Positions 33,945 through 46,537 of a DNA stretch of 64,000 nucleotides are shown in pieces (position 1 is the first letter of the stretch; every line of letters starts with the position of its first letter). This DNA comes from Euphorbia lathyris (lineage: Eukaryota; Streptophyta; Magnoliopsida; Malpighiales; Euphorbiaceae): positions 449,001 through 513,000 of the forward strand of contig NC_088916.1 in assembly GCF_963576675.1 (NCBI RefSeq), written 5' to 3'. Both the position numbers and the translations under genes were made by a program. The notes beneath the pieces were generated by a model that saw only the letters and a program-made list of their open reading frames with translations, was not told the DNA's origin and ran no database searches.

Positions 33945-34800
33945 GCTAAATATAACATTGATCATTGAGCTTACATGATTGTCTCAAAGTGGTCACTTAA
34001 CTTCAATTTCTCTCAATAAAATCACTCAACTTTGAGTTTTATCTCAATTAAGTCACTCTGATGATTTTAGTGATTAAAAAATATCGGAATGATGACATAA
34101 GTGACACGTCAATATGAGACAACTCATATTTCTAACCGAAATGACATATGACATCCACAATGCGCCACCTACAGTAGCTATCACATGTCGATTATTCTTA
34201 GGGTAAATTTCAAATAAAACCCATGTGATTTATTAATTTTTAGATAAAGGACTGTGGTTTACTTTTTGTCAAAACGAGGATTGGAGTTTTCAACTTTAGC
34301 AAAATAAGGACTTTTTCGATTGATACTATTAAAATCACCATTGATGACTTCAAAAATGACATATTTTAAGAACTACTAATATTCTAAACAACTTTAATTC
34401 TTCAACTTTTTTATTTTGAGATTATTTAGATGATGTTTGGTAAAGAGAGAGAAAGTTCTAAAAAAGATGATTTTTGAAAATCGAAAATGTAGTTCCATAA
34501 AAAATATGACATTGAACAACTTTAATTTTTGAAAATTTTCATTTTCAGGTCATTAAAGATGGTTTAATAGCATTAATCCAAGTGTGAAACCTCAATTCTC
34601 GTTTTGACAAAAAATAAACAATAGTTCTTTATCTGAAAATTAGTGAAACCATATGAGTTTTATTTGAAATTTACCCTTATTTTTATAAATAAATAAATAA
34701 ATTTTAGTTTTTTTTTTCATAAAAATACTCGGCATGTGAATGTCACATTTCGTTTCGGTGAGAGATTTGAGTTAATTCAAGTTGACGTGTCACCCATATT
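33945..34800. mobile_element. FB-C element split by FB-G
   Basis: FB-C left arm 33945-34190 (GATCATTGAGCTTACATG) and a partial right portion 34700-34800 (TTTCGGTGAGAGATTTGAG), separated by FB-G. Confidence 0.72.
34201..34676. mobile_element. FB-G foldback element
   Basis: 476 bp, GGGTAAATTTCAAATAAAACC to TTTGAAATTTACCC, flanked by TTATTCTTA (34192-34200) and TTATTTTTA (34677-34685), a 9-bp duplication with one difference. Internal blocks AACAACTTTAATTCTT and GAGAGAGAAAG resemble FB-A. Confidence 0.83.
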
Positions 34801-36190
34801 TATTTTAGTCACATTTTCTTCCAAATTTAAGGAACAATCCATTAGTCATTCAAACTCTCTGAAAGTGAAATAACGCGCTCTTTATTTTTTCTCAATAAGA
34901 GAAGATTTTAACTTCTCGCCTTTCACTTGGCTTATATACAATGAGACTCTTCTCGTCAATGATTGATTGACTCAGATTGATTAAACTGGAATAATATAAA
35001 ATATATATATTAATATAATTTAAATTATAAAATTTACTAGACTTTTAAATTTTATTTTATGTATTAAAAAAATTCTGTTAAAATATTAAAAACAAAATCT
35101 GCTACGTATAAGTTAGGCATAATTTTTTTTGTCACTGTCTAAAATATTTCTTATGTTATTAATATAGTTACAAAAAAACCAATAAAAAATGTACAAAACT
35201 ACTTCAATTTATCGAAAAACTTGTTTGAAAGGTCCGATGTGACAATTAAAGAGTTAAATGTACCACTAGTCACTCAACTTTGAGTTTTGTCTCAATTAGA
35301 TCTCTCCACCGATTCCAGTGGTTAAAAACCATCGACATAATATGAGTGACATGTCAATATGAATCAACTCAGATCTCTGACCGAAACGTGACAACCATAC
35401 ATCAGTTATTTTTATGAAAAAAAAACTAAATTTTGTTTTTCTTTCCATAAAAATAAATGTCATGTGATAGAGGTTAAATGCATTATTGGTCACTGAACTT
35501 ACATGGTTGTCTCAAAATGGTCATTCAACTTTAATTTGTCTCAATAAAATCACTCAACTTTGAATTTTGTTTCAATTAGATCACTCCGCTGATTTCAATA
35601 GTTACAAGACATCGAAATAATGAGATGGACGACACGTTAACATGAGACAATTAAGATCTCTAACCGAAACAAAAAGTGACCGACACAGATCAGTTATTTT
35701 ATGAAAAAATATTAAATTTTGTTTTTTTTCCCATAAAAATAACTGATCTGTGATAGCCAGGTAGCACATACATAGATGTTACGTATCGTTTCGGCCTGAG
35801 ATATGAATTGACTCATACTGACTTGTCATCTATATCATCATTTCGATACTTTTTGGTCATTGAAATCGTCAGAGTGACCTAATTGAGACAAAATTCCAAG
35901 TTAAGTAATTTTATTGAGACAGATTAAAGTTGAGTGACCATTTTAAAACAAACATGTAAGTTCAGTGACCAATGACGTATACGTAAATGTCATATGCAAT
36001 ATCGGTCAGAGATACAACATGTGATCATTCCGATGCTTTTTAATCAGCAAAATCGCCAAGGCTACAATTAATCTTGCTTGAAAACGTCATTAAATTTACA
36101 TCATTTCATACGTTATAGCTAAATCTGCTTTTCGTTTGAAATGTTATGTTAAATTTAGCCCTTACCCCTATTTTTATTGCATAGATATAC
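34801..36190. mobile_element. FB-C copies downstream of the transporter gene
   Basis: A full FB-C at about 35469-35975 (GGTTAAATGCATTATTGGTC to AAGTTCAGTGACCAATG), with a left-arm-less relative at 35250-35460 directly before it. 34801-35245 is AT-rich with nothing recognised. Confidence 0.72.
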
Positions 36191-36193
36191 ACA

Positions 36194-39100
36194 TTAGGGA
36201 TGAAATGATGAAACATCATCACTCAATTCACGTCCTTTAGTTTCAAATGGGAAAAACATCAGACTAACTACTGATATTGCTATTACTATTTCAAATAATG
36301 TTATGGCTTCTACCACGTGGCAACCGTTTACCAGTCCGACCGCCACCATCGGGCAAATTACCCCGCCGATTCTACCCACCGCGCTTGCAACTCCAGCACC
36401 GGTCGTCCTCACAGAAGTTGGATATAGCTGAGGACAAACAAATTTATACCATATCAGCAAATTTATACACCAAATATTTAAGCTCAATGCTGCACGGAAA
36501 CCCTTTTTTTCCATGTTTAGTTCCGTTTCAGTTTCTTTTCCGTTTTCACTACCATTTCCTAGAAATAATGTTTCCTTTACGTTTTAGCTTCGTTTAAGTT
36601 GATACCAAGAATACTTTTTAGGCAAACCGCATTTTTAAGTTACCTCAACTTCGCATATTTGTGCGATTAAGCTTCTCGACTTCAACCTTGTTCTATTGAA
36701 CTCCTCATCTTTATAATTGAGGTCTTACGAGACAAATAAAGAATATTGTATGCATCATAAAAATGCACGACATAGCAGACAAAGATTCATTAACGCTACA
36801 AAACTTAATTTCTTAATATCAAAATCATCAAACTTTACATTTGATTTCTCTAGTCCTTTTATCTAGATTCCGGCATTGGCAGTCATTGGAAAAGCCACGT
36901 GGGCCAAATTTTTATACATCGATTAAAAAATAATAAAAAAAATCCATTCAATTTCATTCATCCAATTTTTCACATCAACAGAGCCTAGCAATGTCAAACT
37001 AGGTATTTTTTAATTCATGTGCAAATATTGTCATACGTGTGTTGTCCATGTGTCTTTCTCGATGACTTATTGTCAGAATCTAGACAAAACGAACTACAGA
37101 AGAAATCAAATGCAAATTTGGATGATTTTGATGTCAACAAATTAAGCTTTGTGACATTAGTATTCCATTCTTGATACTTGGAGGACCACAGGTGTAATTA
37201 GACACATTTTGAAGTTAATTACACCTATGGTCCTCATAGTATCAGGAATGGAACATTAACGCCACAAAACTTCTATTTCTTAACATTAAATCACCAAACT
37301 TCACATTTAATTTTTTAGTAGTCTGACAGGAAAAGTAAGCCATATTTTTATACAACAACAACAAAGCCTTAGTCCCGAAATGATTCGGGATTGGCTAACA
37401 TGAACCATCATATAAAACCGTATTCTGGTTCATGTTATAAGATGTGGCTAAGTTTTACGTTGACCGCCACAAACCTACCACAGCCCTCCTCCTTTGTCCA
37501 GGCTTGGGACTGGCCCTCACAGGCGGAGTTTATGCCATATTTTTATACATGGATTAAAAAATAATAATAAAAAAATACATGTCAGTCAACCCAATCAAGT
37601 CAACTTCATTAATCCTCTCCCTTACAATTTTTCACATCAGCCGAGCCTAGCAATGCTAAACTAGGTATATTTTTTTATTTTTTAATCCACGTTCAAAAAT
37701 CTGTCATACGTGTTTCGTCCACGTGCCCTTTTCGGTTATGTTTATTACCAGACTTTGGACAAAATGACTACATGAGAAATCAAATGCAAAATTAGGATGA
37801 TTTTGATGTTACAAAATTAAATTTTGTAGTATTAATGTTCCATTCCTGATACTTGAAGGACCACGGATGTAATTAACCTCGTAAAAAAAAGTGCCTGATA
37901 GAGTTGACCAAAAAAAAGTGTGCACCATGAAACATGCATGACATCAAGGTCAAAGAATATTTTTTATACAAACAACTCAATTATACCATGAAAGGGTGCT
38001 TGATGAAGAAAAAAAAAGGTAAATAATTTATTAGTCCCTTAGTTTGTACCTAACACACTGTTTAGTCCCCTATTTTGAAAAACACATTTTAAGATCCCTA
38101 TCTTTTGCAATATTAACCTTGTGGTCATTTTATCTATTTTTTTAGATTTTTAACCGAACATATATTAGCTTTTAGGACAACCACGGTACAATACAAGTTG
38201 ACCATGTTATTCTGTTTTTATATATATATCTATTTATGCTAAAATATAACGATTATAAGTCTAAAAAAACTAGACAAAAGGATCAAAGGATTAATATTGG
38301 CAAAAGCTAGGGACCTTATAATGTATTTTTCAAAATAGAAGGACTAAACAGTGTGTTAGGTAAAAAGTAAGAGACTAATAAATTATTTATCCAAAAAAAA
38401 GAGCTCAATAGGTTCCAATTACAAAGTTCCAAGGGTTCAATAGAACAAAAATAAAAGTTGGAGGTTTAATATTACAAATGCTTAAAGTTTAAGGACTTAA
38501 TAGCACAAACATGAAAGTTCAAGGGCTTAAAAGTGTGTTTTGCCCGTCGCACTATGCGTCTCCGCTAAGCGAGGGACCCACCACAAGGGTGTATTGAGGA
38601 CAAGCCTTCCCCTCCCAATTTTTTTTTTGGCAAGAGGCTGCTTGTAAGACTCGAACCTGTGACCTCTCGGTCCACGACAACAACGGTTACGGTTACACTA
38701 AGGCTCGCCCTCATATGTTCGGCTATTTTATGAATTTCTTCTCTAATATATACTAAATATAGCTAATATTAATTTTATTTCTTATTTTCTTAATTAGTTC
38801 TTTTCCGGGTTAAATGCATGGCTGATAACTACAATTTCATGGTTATTTCAAAATGATAACTCAATTTTCAATTTGTCTCAATAATATCATCCAATTTTAA
38901 ATCTTGTCTCAATAAAGTCACTACGGGACTTTAAGAGCAAAAAGAAACTGAAAAAGTGATGTGCTGCCACATCAGCAGTATTCAACTTTTATCGCTGACC
39001 GAAGTGACACGTGACTGCCACCTAGCTGACAACCACATGTCATCTAGATGGCATTCAAGTGTCGTTTTGATCAGTGGTAAAAGTTGACTAGTGCAGATGT

Positions 39101-42100
39101 GGAAACCACATCATATTTCTGGTGTTTTTTGCTCTTGAGGTCGCCGCAGTGACTTTATTGAGACAAAATTTTAAGTTGAATAATTTTATTGAGACAAATT
39201 GAAGATGAGTGACCATTTTAAGATAACCATGAAAGTGTAGTGAGGAACGGTGCATTTAACCCGTTCTTTTCCACTAATTTATTTCCTTCCTTCATTATAG
39301 ACTTCTAGTTTTTCTAAACTAGAATTTGAAATCTGCTGCAATAGTTATTATCACGATTTTTTTAGCATATTTCTGAATCGGTGGGATCGGCCGACCTGAC
39401 CAATTCACCATCGATTCCAATGATTATGTTATAATTTAGATTCACCCTATAGATCCAGCTCGAAATAGAGCTGAATCAAACCGAATCGTAAGATTTCAAC
39501 AAGAAAGAATAAGAATAACGAGAGAAAAAGGGAATTTACCTCTGGACAATATATACATGCTACTGTAAAGATTGCCGACGACCACATGCGAGCTCCGAAC
39601 AATAACACTGTTTGCAAAGTTGCAGGCTGCTCGTAAACAAGTGGCAAAAGGAAAATACAAGCCAAAACCGACATGAATATCATCGAAAGCTTCCGACCAA
39701 CTCTATCCAGAATCATTGCGCATATAATAAGCCCCGGAAGCTCTGCATTCAATATCGATTTGTTAGTCGAATATTGATTCAACCAATGAAAAATTCATAT
39801 TGAACTATGTTGCACGGAAACTCTTTTTCAATAGCGTTTTGTGTCCGTATCCGTGTCCGTTTCTTTGCAATTTTTTTTGGAAATAACGTTTCTCGGTATC
39901 CGTTTCCGTTTCCATTTCCGTGCAACATAGACATTGAACTATTTATTATGCAAAACAACAGGTTAAATGCATAGTTGGTCGCTCAACTTTTATGGTTGTC
40001 TCAAAATAGTCACTCAACTTCAATTTGTCTAAATAAAATCATTCCACTTTGAATTTCATCTCAAAATTGACCGAAATGACACGTGGCTGCCACCTAGCTG
40101 ACCCACGATTACACCGAAGGATTTGGGTCGTTCCTAGGGTCGGTTGACCCTTTCTAGTGGACTTGGACCTTTCTCTTGATTGGGTCTCAGGTGTTTTGGC
40201 TCAATTGCCACATCAGGAAGTATTTGATGTGAGTTGCTCTAACGTTGTTGCGGAGAGGAGTCGAGTGAGATTGCGGTTGGATCAAATCATGAGTCTGATG
40301 AGTTGACGTCAGCGAACATATGATGTGGCAGTCGTCGGAGTCACTTAATTGAGACAAAATTCAAAGTTTAATGATTTTATTTAGACGAATTGGAAGTGAG
40401 TGGCCATTTTCACCGACCAATAGTGCATTTAACCCGCAAAACAACGGACGAAAAAAACTACAGAGCTAGATTTGCAATACCTGCCAAACTAGTGATGAAT
40501 ACATCAGCATAAAGGCTCTCATCGTGGAGATTTTCCGATTGCAAGATAGCTGAGCCACATTTGCTTTTTCCGCCACTTAGTTCCGAGGTTAGCAATACAA
40601 TCCCGTAATACGAGAATGCATTCGCAAAGTACAAGATCCACAAGAGAAATGTTGTTCGGATCAACTTTGATGAGAAAAGAATAAAGAAAGACGAGAGACC
40701 GGAGACCTTTTCTTTATTTGAGGAGACTAGAGGGCTACGGCACGAAGAATAAGAGGGATCGTCTGATCCGATTATATTATCGCAAACAAGCATCCCATTT
40801 GGGAGCTTTGTTTGGTTGACTAAAGCTATCTTCTGTAGAATTTTTTGTGCATCATCTGTTTTACCTTTTGTGCAGAGATACCTCGGGGACTCCGGTACGA
40901 AACGGTAAAAGAGAAGCAGTGAAAATGATGGTAGAGAGGAAATTCCGAGTAGCCATCTCCAACTCATTCTTGGCATCACAATCTGCAAAATCATAATATA
41001 AATGCAATTAATTGAGAATCCATTTCGTGTCCGAGTCCGTTTTCATTTGAAGGCTATTTTATGAAGGTTATGTTTTAAAAATAACGTTTTCCGTGTTCAT
41101 TTCTGTATCCGTGTCCATCCAACATAGGATGTAGGTCACTAACAAGCCTAAACAAAATGTTTGTAACATCTGAAGGGGCATAACCCTATCTTCGCGCCAC
41201 GTGCTTGTCGAAATTTCGACTTATAGCCTTGAACTTTATCCCCTCTTTTGATTATTGTTGAAATTCAGCTCCTCATTGACAACACTGTTAGTTGTGCATG
41301 ACACGCGTTGTTAAGTTGGACATCCAAACATGCTACTTAACGGCACGTGTCATGCAACGAGGAGCTAAATTTCAACAATAACTAAAGTACAAGGGCTAAA
41401 TGTCCGGTAAATTACATACGCGATGTACAACCTTTTTCCTATTTCACACTTCGGTGTACAACCTTCAATTTTGCACACAAAAGTGTACTACCTTTTGGTG
41501 ACCTCCCACTAAAGTGTACAATCGGTAATTGTGACGGGCCAACACGAAGTAAACGCGTCACGTCAGCAATTTGACTTCTATAAAAGTCAAATGTTGACCG
41601 GTCAACGCAAAGTCGACGCGTCATGTCATAAAAGTCAAAATTACTGACGTGGTGCGTTGGCCGGTCACAATTACCGGCTGTACTTTTTAGTGGGAGGTCA
41701 TCAAAAGGTTGTACACTTTTGTGTGCAAAATTGAAGGTTGTACACCATAGTGTGAAATAGGACAAAAGTTGTACACCACGTATGTAATTTACCCGCTAAA
41801 TGTCTCACATTCTGAAAGTACAAGGTCAAAACTGCGTTTTTTGCCTGCTTAAAGGGAATGGAACTTATGCAATAATAAGATATAAGTAAAGCTTCAATGA
41901 ACTTTAACTGGAAAATGCATCTACAGAAAATTATGAGCAAGTTTACCGAAAACATCACCCGAAAAAAGTCAATTTCTAATAACAATTCATGGAACACAAT
42001 TTATATGCTGCTCCCTGTCTTGCCATGAATTATGTTAGTAATTTAAGAATTTATAAAATACGAATGTCAGAATCAACTATCACGCCATACGATCATCATC

Positions 42101-44758
42101 ATGAACTTTAATCATTAGTCCAATAGTCCAAGTGAACTCGGAAAAATTGTTGGTCAAGGAACAAAGGGTTTAGGGTTTAATGTCAGAATCAACTATCATG
42201 CCATACGATCATCATCGTGAACTTTAATCATTAGTCCGATAGTCCAAGTGAACTCGGAAAAATTGTTGGTCAAGGAACAAAGAGGATTAAATGTGAGGCA
42301 TGTAGCAGAAAATTATCACACCAAATTAAAGGCGGCTAAACTTGCGGGGGAGAACATAAACTAAACATCACTGATTCGTTGAGAACTTTAGCATCTCACA
42401 CCAGAAAATATATTGCATGTGCTTCAACGTAATTCTTAGAAGTCTCTACTCTATAATATTTGGGTAGATCTCTACTGCTACTAAAAGAAGATGAAAAATA
42501 TGTATTACGAAATTAATATGAATATCCGAGTCTGAAAGCCAAAGGATCAAAAAAGTAAGAGAAGCGTAATCAGATAAGTTAAGGAACGAAACATACCCAA
42601 GCAAGTGAAGCCTCGAAAATTGTTCCGAGTGTCCAGAACGTGGAATACACAACCATCCACATGCCTCTATTTGAAGCAGGAACGAACTCTAGAAACCAAG
42701 AGGAAAATACAGGTGAACCACCAAGCCCGACACCGACCAAACAACGAAGAGTCACCAATGATATATAATTTGGGGAGAAAGCACTTAGTAGTCCTGCTAT
42801 ACTTGTTAGAATCGTTGACCCGAAGATACCTTTCCTGGATTCAGCAATTCAAAAGATTTCATGTAAGCTACTCAACTCCAAGTTTTACAAGGCCTAGCGT
42901 TAGTTATGTATTCAATTCAACTATTGATGAATCATTTCTCAAATGCTCGAGATTGTTTCAAAATGGCCAATATCTCAATAAAATTATTCAATTTTGAATA
43001 TTTTTCTCAACCAAGTCACTCCGGTGACTTAAAGAGCAAAAAGACACTAGAAAAATGATGTGATCAACTTTCACCAGTGACCGAAACGGTACGTGGCTGC
43101 CACCTATATGACACATGTCCATCTAACTGACCGAAAAGACACGTGTCAGCTAGGTGGGAGCCACGTGCCGTTTTTTTCACCTAGGTGATTGGAAATTCAA
43201 AACATGATTGAAATTCATATTAACGTTTTGAAGTTGACATGTGTCATATAGGTGGCAGCCACGTACCGTTTTTTTCACCTAGGTGATTGGAAATTCAAAA
43301 CATGATTGAAATTCATATTAACGTTTTGAAGTTCCAATCACGCGCTGCCACATGGCATTTAAGGGGTTATTTGTTCCAAATAAGCAAGTTGAGGGGTTAG
43401 TTGTAATGTTTTAAAGTTCAGGGTCAGTTGCAGTTTTTGAACAATTTGGAGGGCTGGGGATGTATTAGGCCCAATAAAATCATTCTAACTTTGAATTTTT
43501 TCTCAATCAAATCATTCATTTCAGAGATTTCAAGAGCAAAAAGACACCGGAAAAGTGACGTGGCTGCCGCATTAGCATTAGTCAAACTTTAACTCATGAC
43601 CTAAACGGCACGTGGCTGCCACCTAGATGACACATGTCTGCCACCTAACTGATTGAAAGGACATGTGTGAACTAGGTGGCACCCACGTGTTGTTTCGATC
43701 CCCGGTGAAAGTTAACTACTGTTGACAAGTGTCAGCTAAGTGGGAGCCACATGCTGTTTTGGTTAGTTAGGTGATTGGAAATTCAAAACATGATTGAAAT
43801 TCAGATTAACGTTTTGAAGTTCCAATCACACGCTGCCACGCGACATTTGAGGGATTATTTGTTCCAAATAAGCAAGTTGAGGTGGTTAGTTCTAAAGTTC
43901 AGGGGTCAATTGGAGTTTTCGAACAATTTGGGGTGCTGGTAAGTATTAGGCCCAATAAAATCATTCTAACTTTGAATTTTTTCTCAATCAAATTATTTCG
44001 GAGACTTCAAGAGCAAAAAGACACCGGAAAAGTGACGTGGCTGCCACATTAGCATCAGTCAAACTTTAACCGGCTGCCACCTAACTGATCGAAAGGACAC
44101 ATCTGAGCTAGGTGGCAGCCATGTGCCGTTTCGGTCAGCTAGGTGGCATCCACGTGTCGTTTCGATCACCGATGAAAGTTAACTACTGGTAACGTGGAAG
44201 CCACGTCATATTTCCGGTATATTTTTGCTCTTGAAAACTAGGTATCAAAGTGTGAAACATCCAAATGACTAAATCTTTTCTAATAGTTTTGCATTACCAG
44301 AGATGATGATACAAAAACATTGAACAAATGGCTAATCTTTTCTTATAGTTTTGCAAAACCGAAGAAAGAAATTAAAATCAACGACCTTTAAGCTCGTCTC
44401 GAACATTTCAATCATAAATCATTGAAGATGCTGATGAAGAACTTTGTAGTTTAAAGCAGCAAACTGTAGATAGAAAGGAAACAAAAACCTGCCTCCTTCC
44501 ATAGTTATCAGATATAAGACCCCAAGAATACGCTCCGAATAGCATACCAACAAAAACAACACTTGTTATTGAACTCTCTTGATTTGAGGAGAGTTCCCAC
44601 TCGGACTTCACAGCCAGTCCGACAAATGATAGAATCATGATTTCCATGGCTTCCGCGAATAAACACATTCCGGCATATGAAAGCACACCTGCTTGGAATT
44701 TCCCAAATCCTACAGCTGCAAGTGCCTCATCTAGAGTGTACACAACACCTTCATCCAT
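36194..44758 (-). CDS. Major-facilitator transporter of the OCT7/NiaP type, five coding exons
   Basis: Exons on -: 44758-44493, 42834-42597, 40982-40481, 39742-39540 and 36427-36194. Phases add up exactly to 480 aa. The order of motifs matches plant organic cation/carnitine transporter 7 (Arabidopsis OCT7/NiaP, about 500 aa), a 12-helix sugar-transporter-like MFS protein implicated in nicotinate-type transport. Seen: VDEAL-like [15 protein letters not shown] at the N-terminus, the loop motif [32 protein letters not shown] in the central loop, DRVGRK in the second half, [21 protein letters not shown], and a short C-tail ending SSFHP. The first coding intron uses a GC donor; the others are GT-AG. 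ATG directly follows a TTTAG acceptor, implying a leader intron. Introns are filled with insertions. The substrate is not testable here. Confidence 0.92.
36500..37350. repeat. Transporter last intron, part 1: FB-L remnant and a CAT-phrase foldback
   Basis: 36480-36600 has FB-L text (CTGCACGGAAAC, TTTCCGTTTTCAC). 36640-37330 holds arms such as TAATTACACCTATGGTCC and AGGACCACAGGTGTAATT, facing each other, with repeats of ACAAAACTT and CATACGTGT. These are probably two or more overlapping foldback copies. No exon. Confidence 0.55.
37356..37535 (-). mobile_element. RTE/SINE-type short retroelement with (TTG)n tail
   Basis: On - it ends GATTCGGGACTAAGG-like and (TTG)n (CAACAACAACAAAGCC on +). It is flanked by GCCATATTTTTATACA at about 37340-37355 and 37532-37547, a 16-bp target duplication. 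The body contains CCTCCTCCTTTGTCC, typical of short plant retroelement tails. No reading frame. Confidence 0.75.
37536..38017. repeat. Transporter last intron, part 2
   Basis: Continues the facing-arm sequence of 36640-37330 (TTCCATTCCTGATACTTGAAGG; ACCACGGATGTAATTAACC), so the retroelement at 37356 inserted into a foldback copy. No gene. Confidence 0.55.
38018..38392. mobile_element. FB-B element in the transporter intron
   Basis: Same arms as the KCS-intron copies (GGTAAATAATTTATTAGTCC ... GACTAATAAATTATTTATCC). Flanked by A-runs that may represent a 9-bp A duplication, which cannot be verified. Confidence 0.82.
38544..38706 (-). mobile_element. Au-like SINE, diverged
   Basis: Inverse of the SINE text: GTCGCACTATGCGTCTCCGC, CCCACCACAAGGGTG, GGCAAGAGGCTGC, GACTCGAACCTGTGACC and CGTTACACTAAGGCTC-like end. 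It lacks the GGGTCCGGGGAGG block, a 15-20 bp deletion. Confidence 0.82.
38807..39262. mobile_element. FB-C element with 10-bp target duplication
   Basis: 456 bp, GGGTTAAATGCATGG to GGTGCATTTAACCC, flanked by GTTCTTTTCC at 38797-38806 and 39263-39272. The inverted paralogue near 45430 has one copy of this string and no insert. Confidence 0.9.
39273..39530. repeat. Left member of an inverted repeat around the transporter 5' half
   Basis: 39273-39510 is the inverse of about 45205-45445 (shared strings: TAGACTTCTAG-like, GTTATTATCACGA, TTAGCATATTTC, GAATCGGTGG). Identity is moderate. It lies beside exon 4. Confidence 0.75.
39808..39932. mobile_element. FB-L element, minimal form
   Basis: 125 bp, TGTTGCACGGAAA to TTTCCGTGCAACATAGAC, flanked by a perfect 9-bp duplication, ATTGAACTA, at 39799-39807 and 39933-39941. 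The interior has TCCGTATCCGTGTCCG and ATAACG phrases, the unit that is expanded at 9438-10625. Confidence 0.85.
39960..40435. mobile_element. FB-C element in the transporter intron
   Basis: 476 bp, AGGTTAAATGCATAG to GTGCATTTAACCC, flanked by a perfect 10-bp duplication, GCAAAACAAC, at 39950-39959 and 40436-40445. A right-side insertion (40105-40320) is unlike other copies. Confidence 0.87.
41020..41400. repeat. FB-L remnant and a short foldback
   Basis: 41020-41130 carries FB-L phrases (GAAGGCTATTTTATGAAGG, ATAACGTTTTCCG). 41160-41400 has facing arms (GAAATTCAGCTCCTC / GAGGAGCTAAATTTC) around ACACGCGTTG. No exon. Confidence 0.55.
41404..41794. mobile_element. FB-F foldback element
   Basis: 391 bp, CCGGTAAATTACATACG to CGTATGTAATTTACCC, flanked by a perfect 9-bp duplication, GCTAAATGT, at 41395-41403 and 41795-41803. 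The left and right arms are almost fully complementary. Confidence 0.9.
42061..42290. repeat. 117-bp tandem duplication in a transporter intron
   Basis: AATGTCAGAATCAACTATCA to GGTCAAGGAACAAAG occurs twice in direct order (about 42063-42178 and 42180-42288), with few differences. Confidence 0.88.
42930..44265. repeat. FB-C-derived repeats in the GC-AG intron
   Basis: FB-C-type phrases (AATAAAATCATTC, GTGACTT, TGCCACCTA) and three copies of GTGATTGGAAATTCAAAAC followed by ATGATTGAAATTCA, at about 43183, 43284 and 43770. The inner stems GCCACCTAG/CTAGGTGGC recur many times, so this intron can fold extensively. Confidence 0.65.
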
Positions 44759-44853
44759 CTAAACCAATTAAATAACAAAGTCAGCATATTCAACCTCGTA
44801 TTTCATTAGAACAATTCGCTTCACATCCAATCACAAACAAAGAATTAATTCTA

Positions 44854-45049
44854 TGTTGCACGGACACTCCTCTTTAGTAGCGTTCTCTGCATTTCGTGTA
44901 CGTATCTGCTTTTTATGGCTATTTTATGAAGGTTATGTTTTAGGAATAACGTTTCTGATTTCTGTTCCCATGTCCGTATTAAGGCTATTTTATGAAAATT
45001 ATGTTTTGTCAGTTTCCGTTTCCCTATTCATGTCTGTGTCCGTGCAACA
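44854..45049. mobile_element. FB-L element upstream of the transporter ATG
   Basis: TGTTGCACGGACAC to GTGTCCGTGCAACA, about 196 bp, with three CCG-rich units. It lies in the presumed leader intron. A target duplication was not found. Confidence 0.75.
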
Positions 45050-45199
45050 AGATTATATTTATCACCAAACTGCAGGATAACTAATGCATTCAAAAAGCTA
45101 AATAGAACCATATATTACTGCAGAGTAACCATAAACTAGAATAAATTTCTACCCACGTTCTGAAATCATATCAAATTTATAATTTTGATTATCTATGGC

Positions 45200-45500
45200 A
45201 ATGTTATCAGATCGTGAATCCTACAATTCGATTTGATTCAGCTGTATTTCGAGCCGAATCTATAGGGGAAATCTAAATCATAACAGAATCAGATGTGAAT
45301 AGGCGATTCCACCGATTCAGGAAATATGCTAAAAAAGTCGTGATAATAACTACTGACGCAGATTACAAATTGTAGATTAGGAAAACTAGAAGTATCTAAT
45401 GAAGGAAGAAATCAAATTAGTGGAAAAGAACCAATCAGAAATTTGAAAGATAAGAAATAAAATAAATTATAATTAACCCTTAACAAATCAAAACACAAGT
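45200..45500. repeat. Right member of the inverted repeat; contains the empty site for 38807
   Basis: Inverse of 39273-39530, continuing through GGAAAAGAACCAATC at 45423-45437, the inverse of the single GTTCTTTTCC target. 45500-45980 holds FB-J text (45740-45870) and nothing else recognised. Confidence 0.78.
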
Positions 45501-46537
45501 CCCATCCCATCCCATTCAGAAAACGGAACTTTGCTTTGCGTGGTGCCACATTAGATGAGCAGAGACAAATTATCAACTCAAACTAGTTCCATTCCATCAT
45601 TATCAAGTTGACAATGAGGCGAAAAAACAGAGTTAGAAACTCAAACTCTCCATCTCCACTAAGTTAGTAATACAATTGAGCAATTAAGAACTTCGTAACG
45701 GCACGTGCAAAACACTTAATTGCATGCAACTTACTTTTTTTTAAACTGAATGATTAATTGACTGCATTTTAAGCAAGCTGCGGAGGCTATCACGACATAT
45801 TGAAAGTTCAGGGCAATCAAGCTTAAGCGATAAATTCAGGACACGCAAATGATGTATTAAGCTTTTTTTTTTTATAATATTATGAATTTGAACTGAATTC
45901 AAATCACCATTCACGGTTCACAATTCACAAAATGAGTATTTCGATTCACAAGTTGAATTTCGATTTGACAACTACTACTATCTAAAGCAAACAAATTAGT
46001 AAGAAATGATCTAATCAGTATATATTATCACGAGCTAGCTACCTATAAAACCCACAATCCCGAATTCATTAGAACCATGTTTATTCCAATCCCGTCAATA
46101 GAATTGTATTTCCCCCATTTCCACTGTAACTTGAATCAGTACATAAGCTAATTAACACCATTAATTACTAGATTATCAAAAGAACACACTAATTAATGTG
46201 GCTTAAGTAGAATAAATTTCTACCCAATTTTGATCATCTAAAGCAAACAAAACCAGTAAGAAATTATCTAATCAGTATATATTATCGCCGCAAAACCACA
46301 ATCCCTAATTCATCAGAACCATGTTTATTCCAATCCAGCCAATAGACTTGCGTTTCCTCCTTTTCCACTGTAACTTGAATCAGTACATAAGCTAATTAAC
46401 ACCATTAATTACTAGATTGTAAGAAAAAACACTAATTAATGTGGATTAAGTAGAATAAACTTCTACCCATATGAACAGGAATCATACAATAATCATAATA
46501 TCTATGAGCAGAAGAAAGAACATTAAACAGATGATAC

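Noticed and set aside
42605..42997. 130-codon + strand frame
   Set aside because: Antisense to transporter exon 2, whose - strand reading matches the MFS family.
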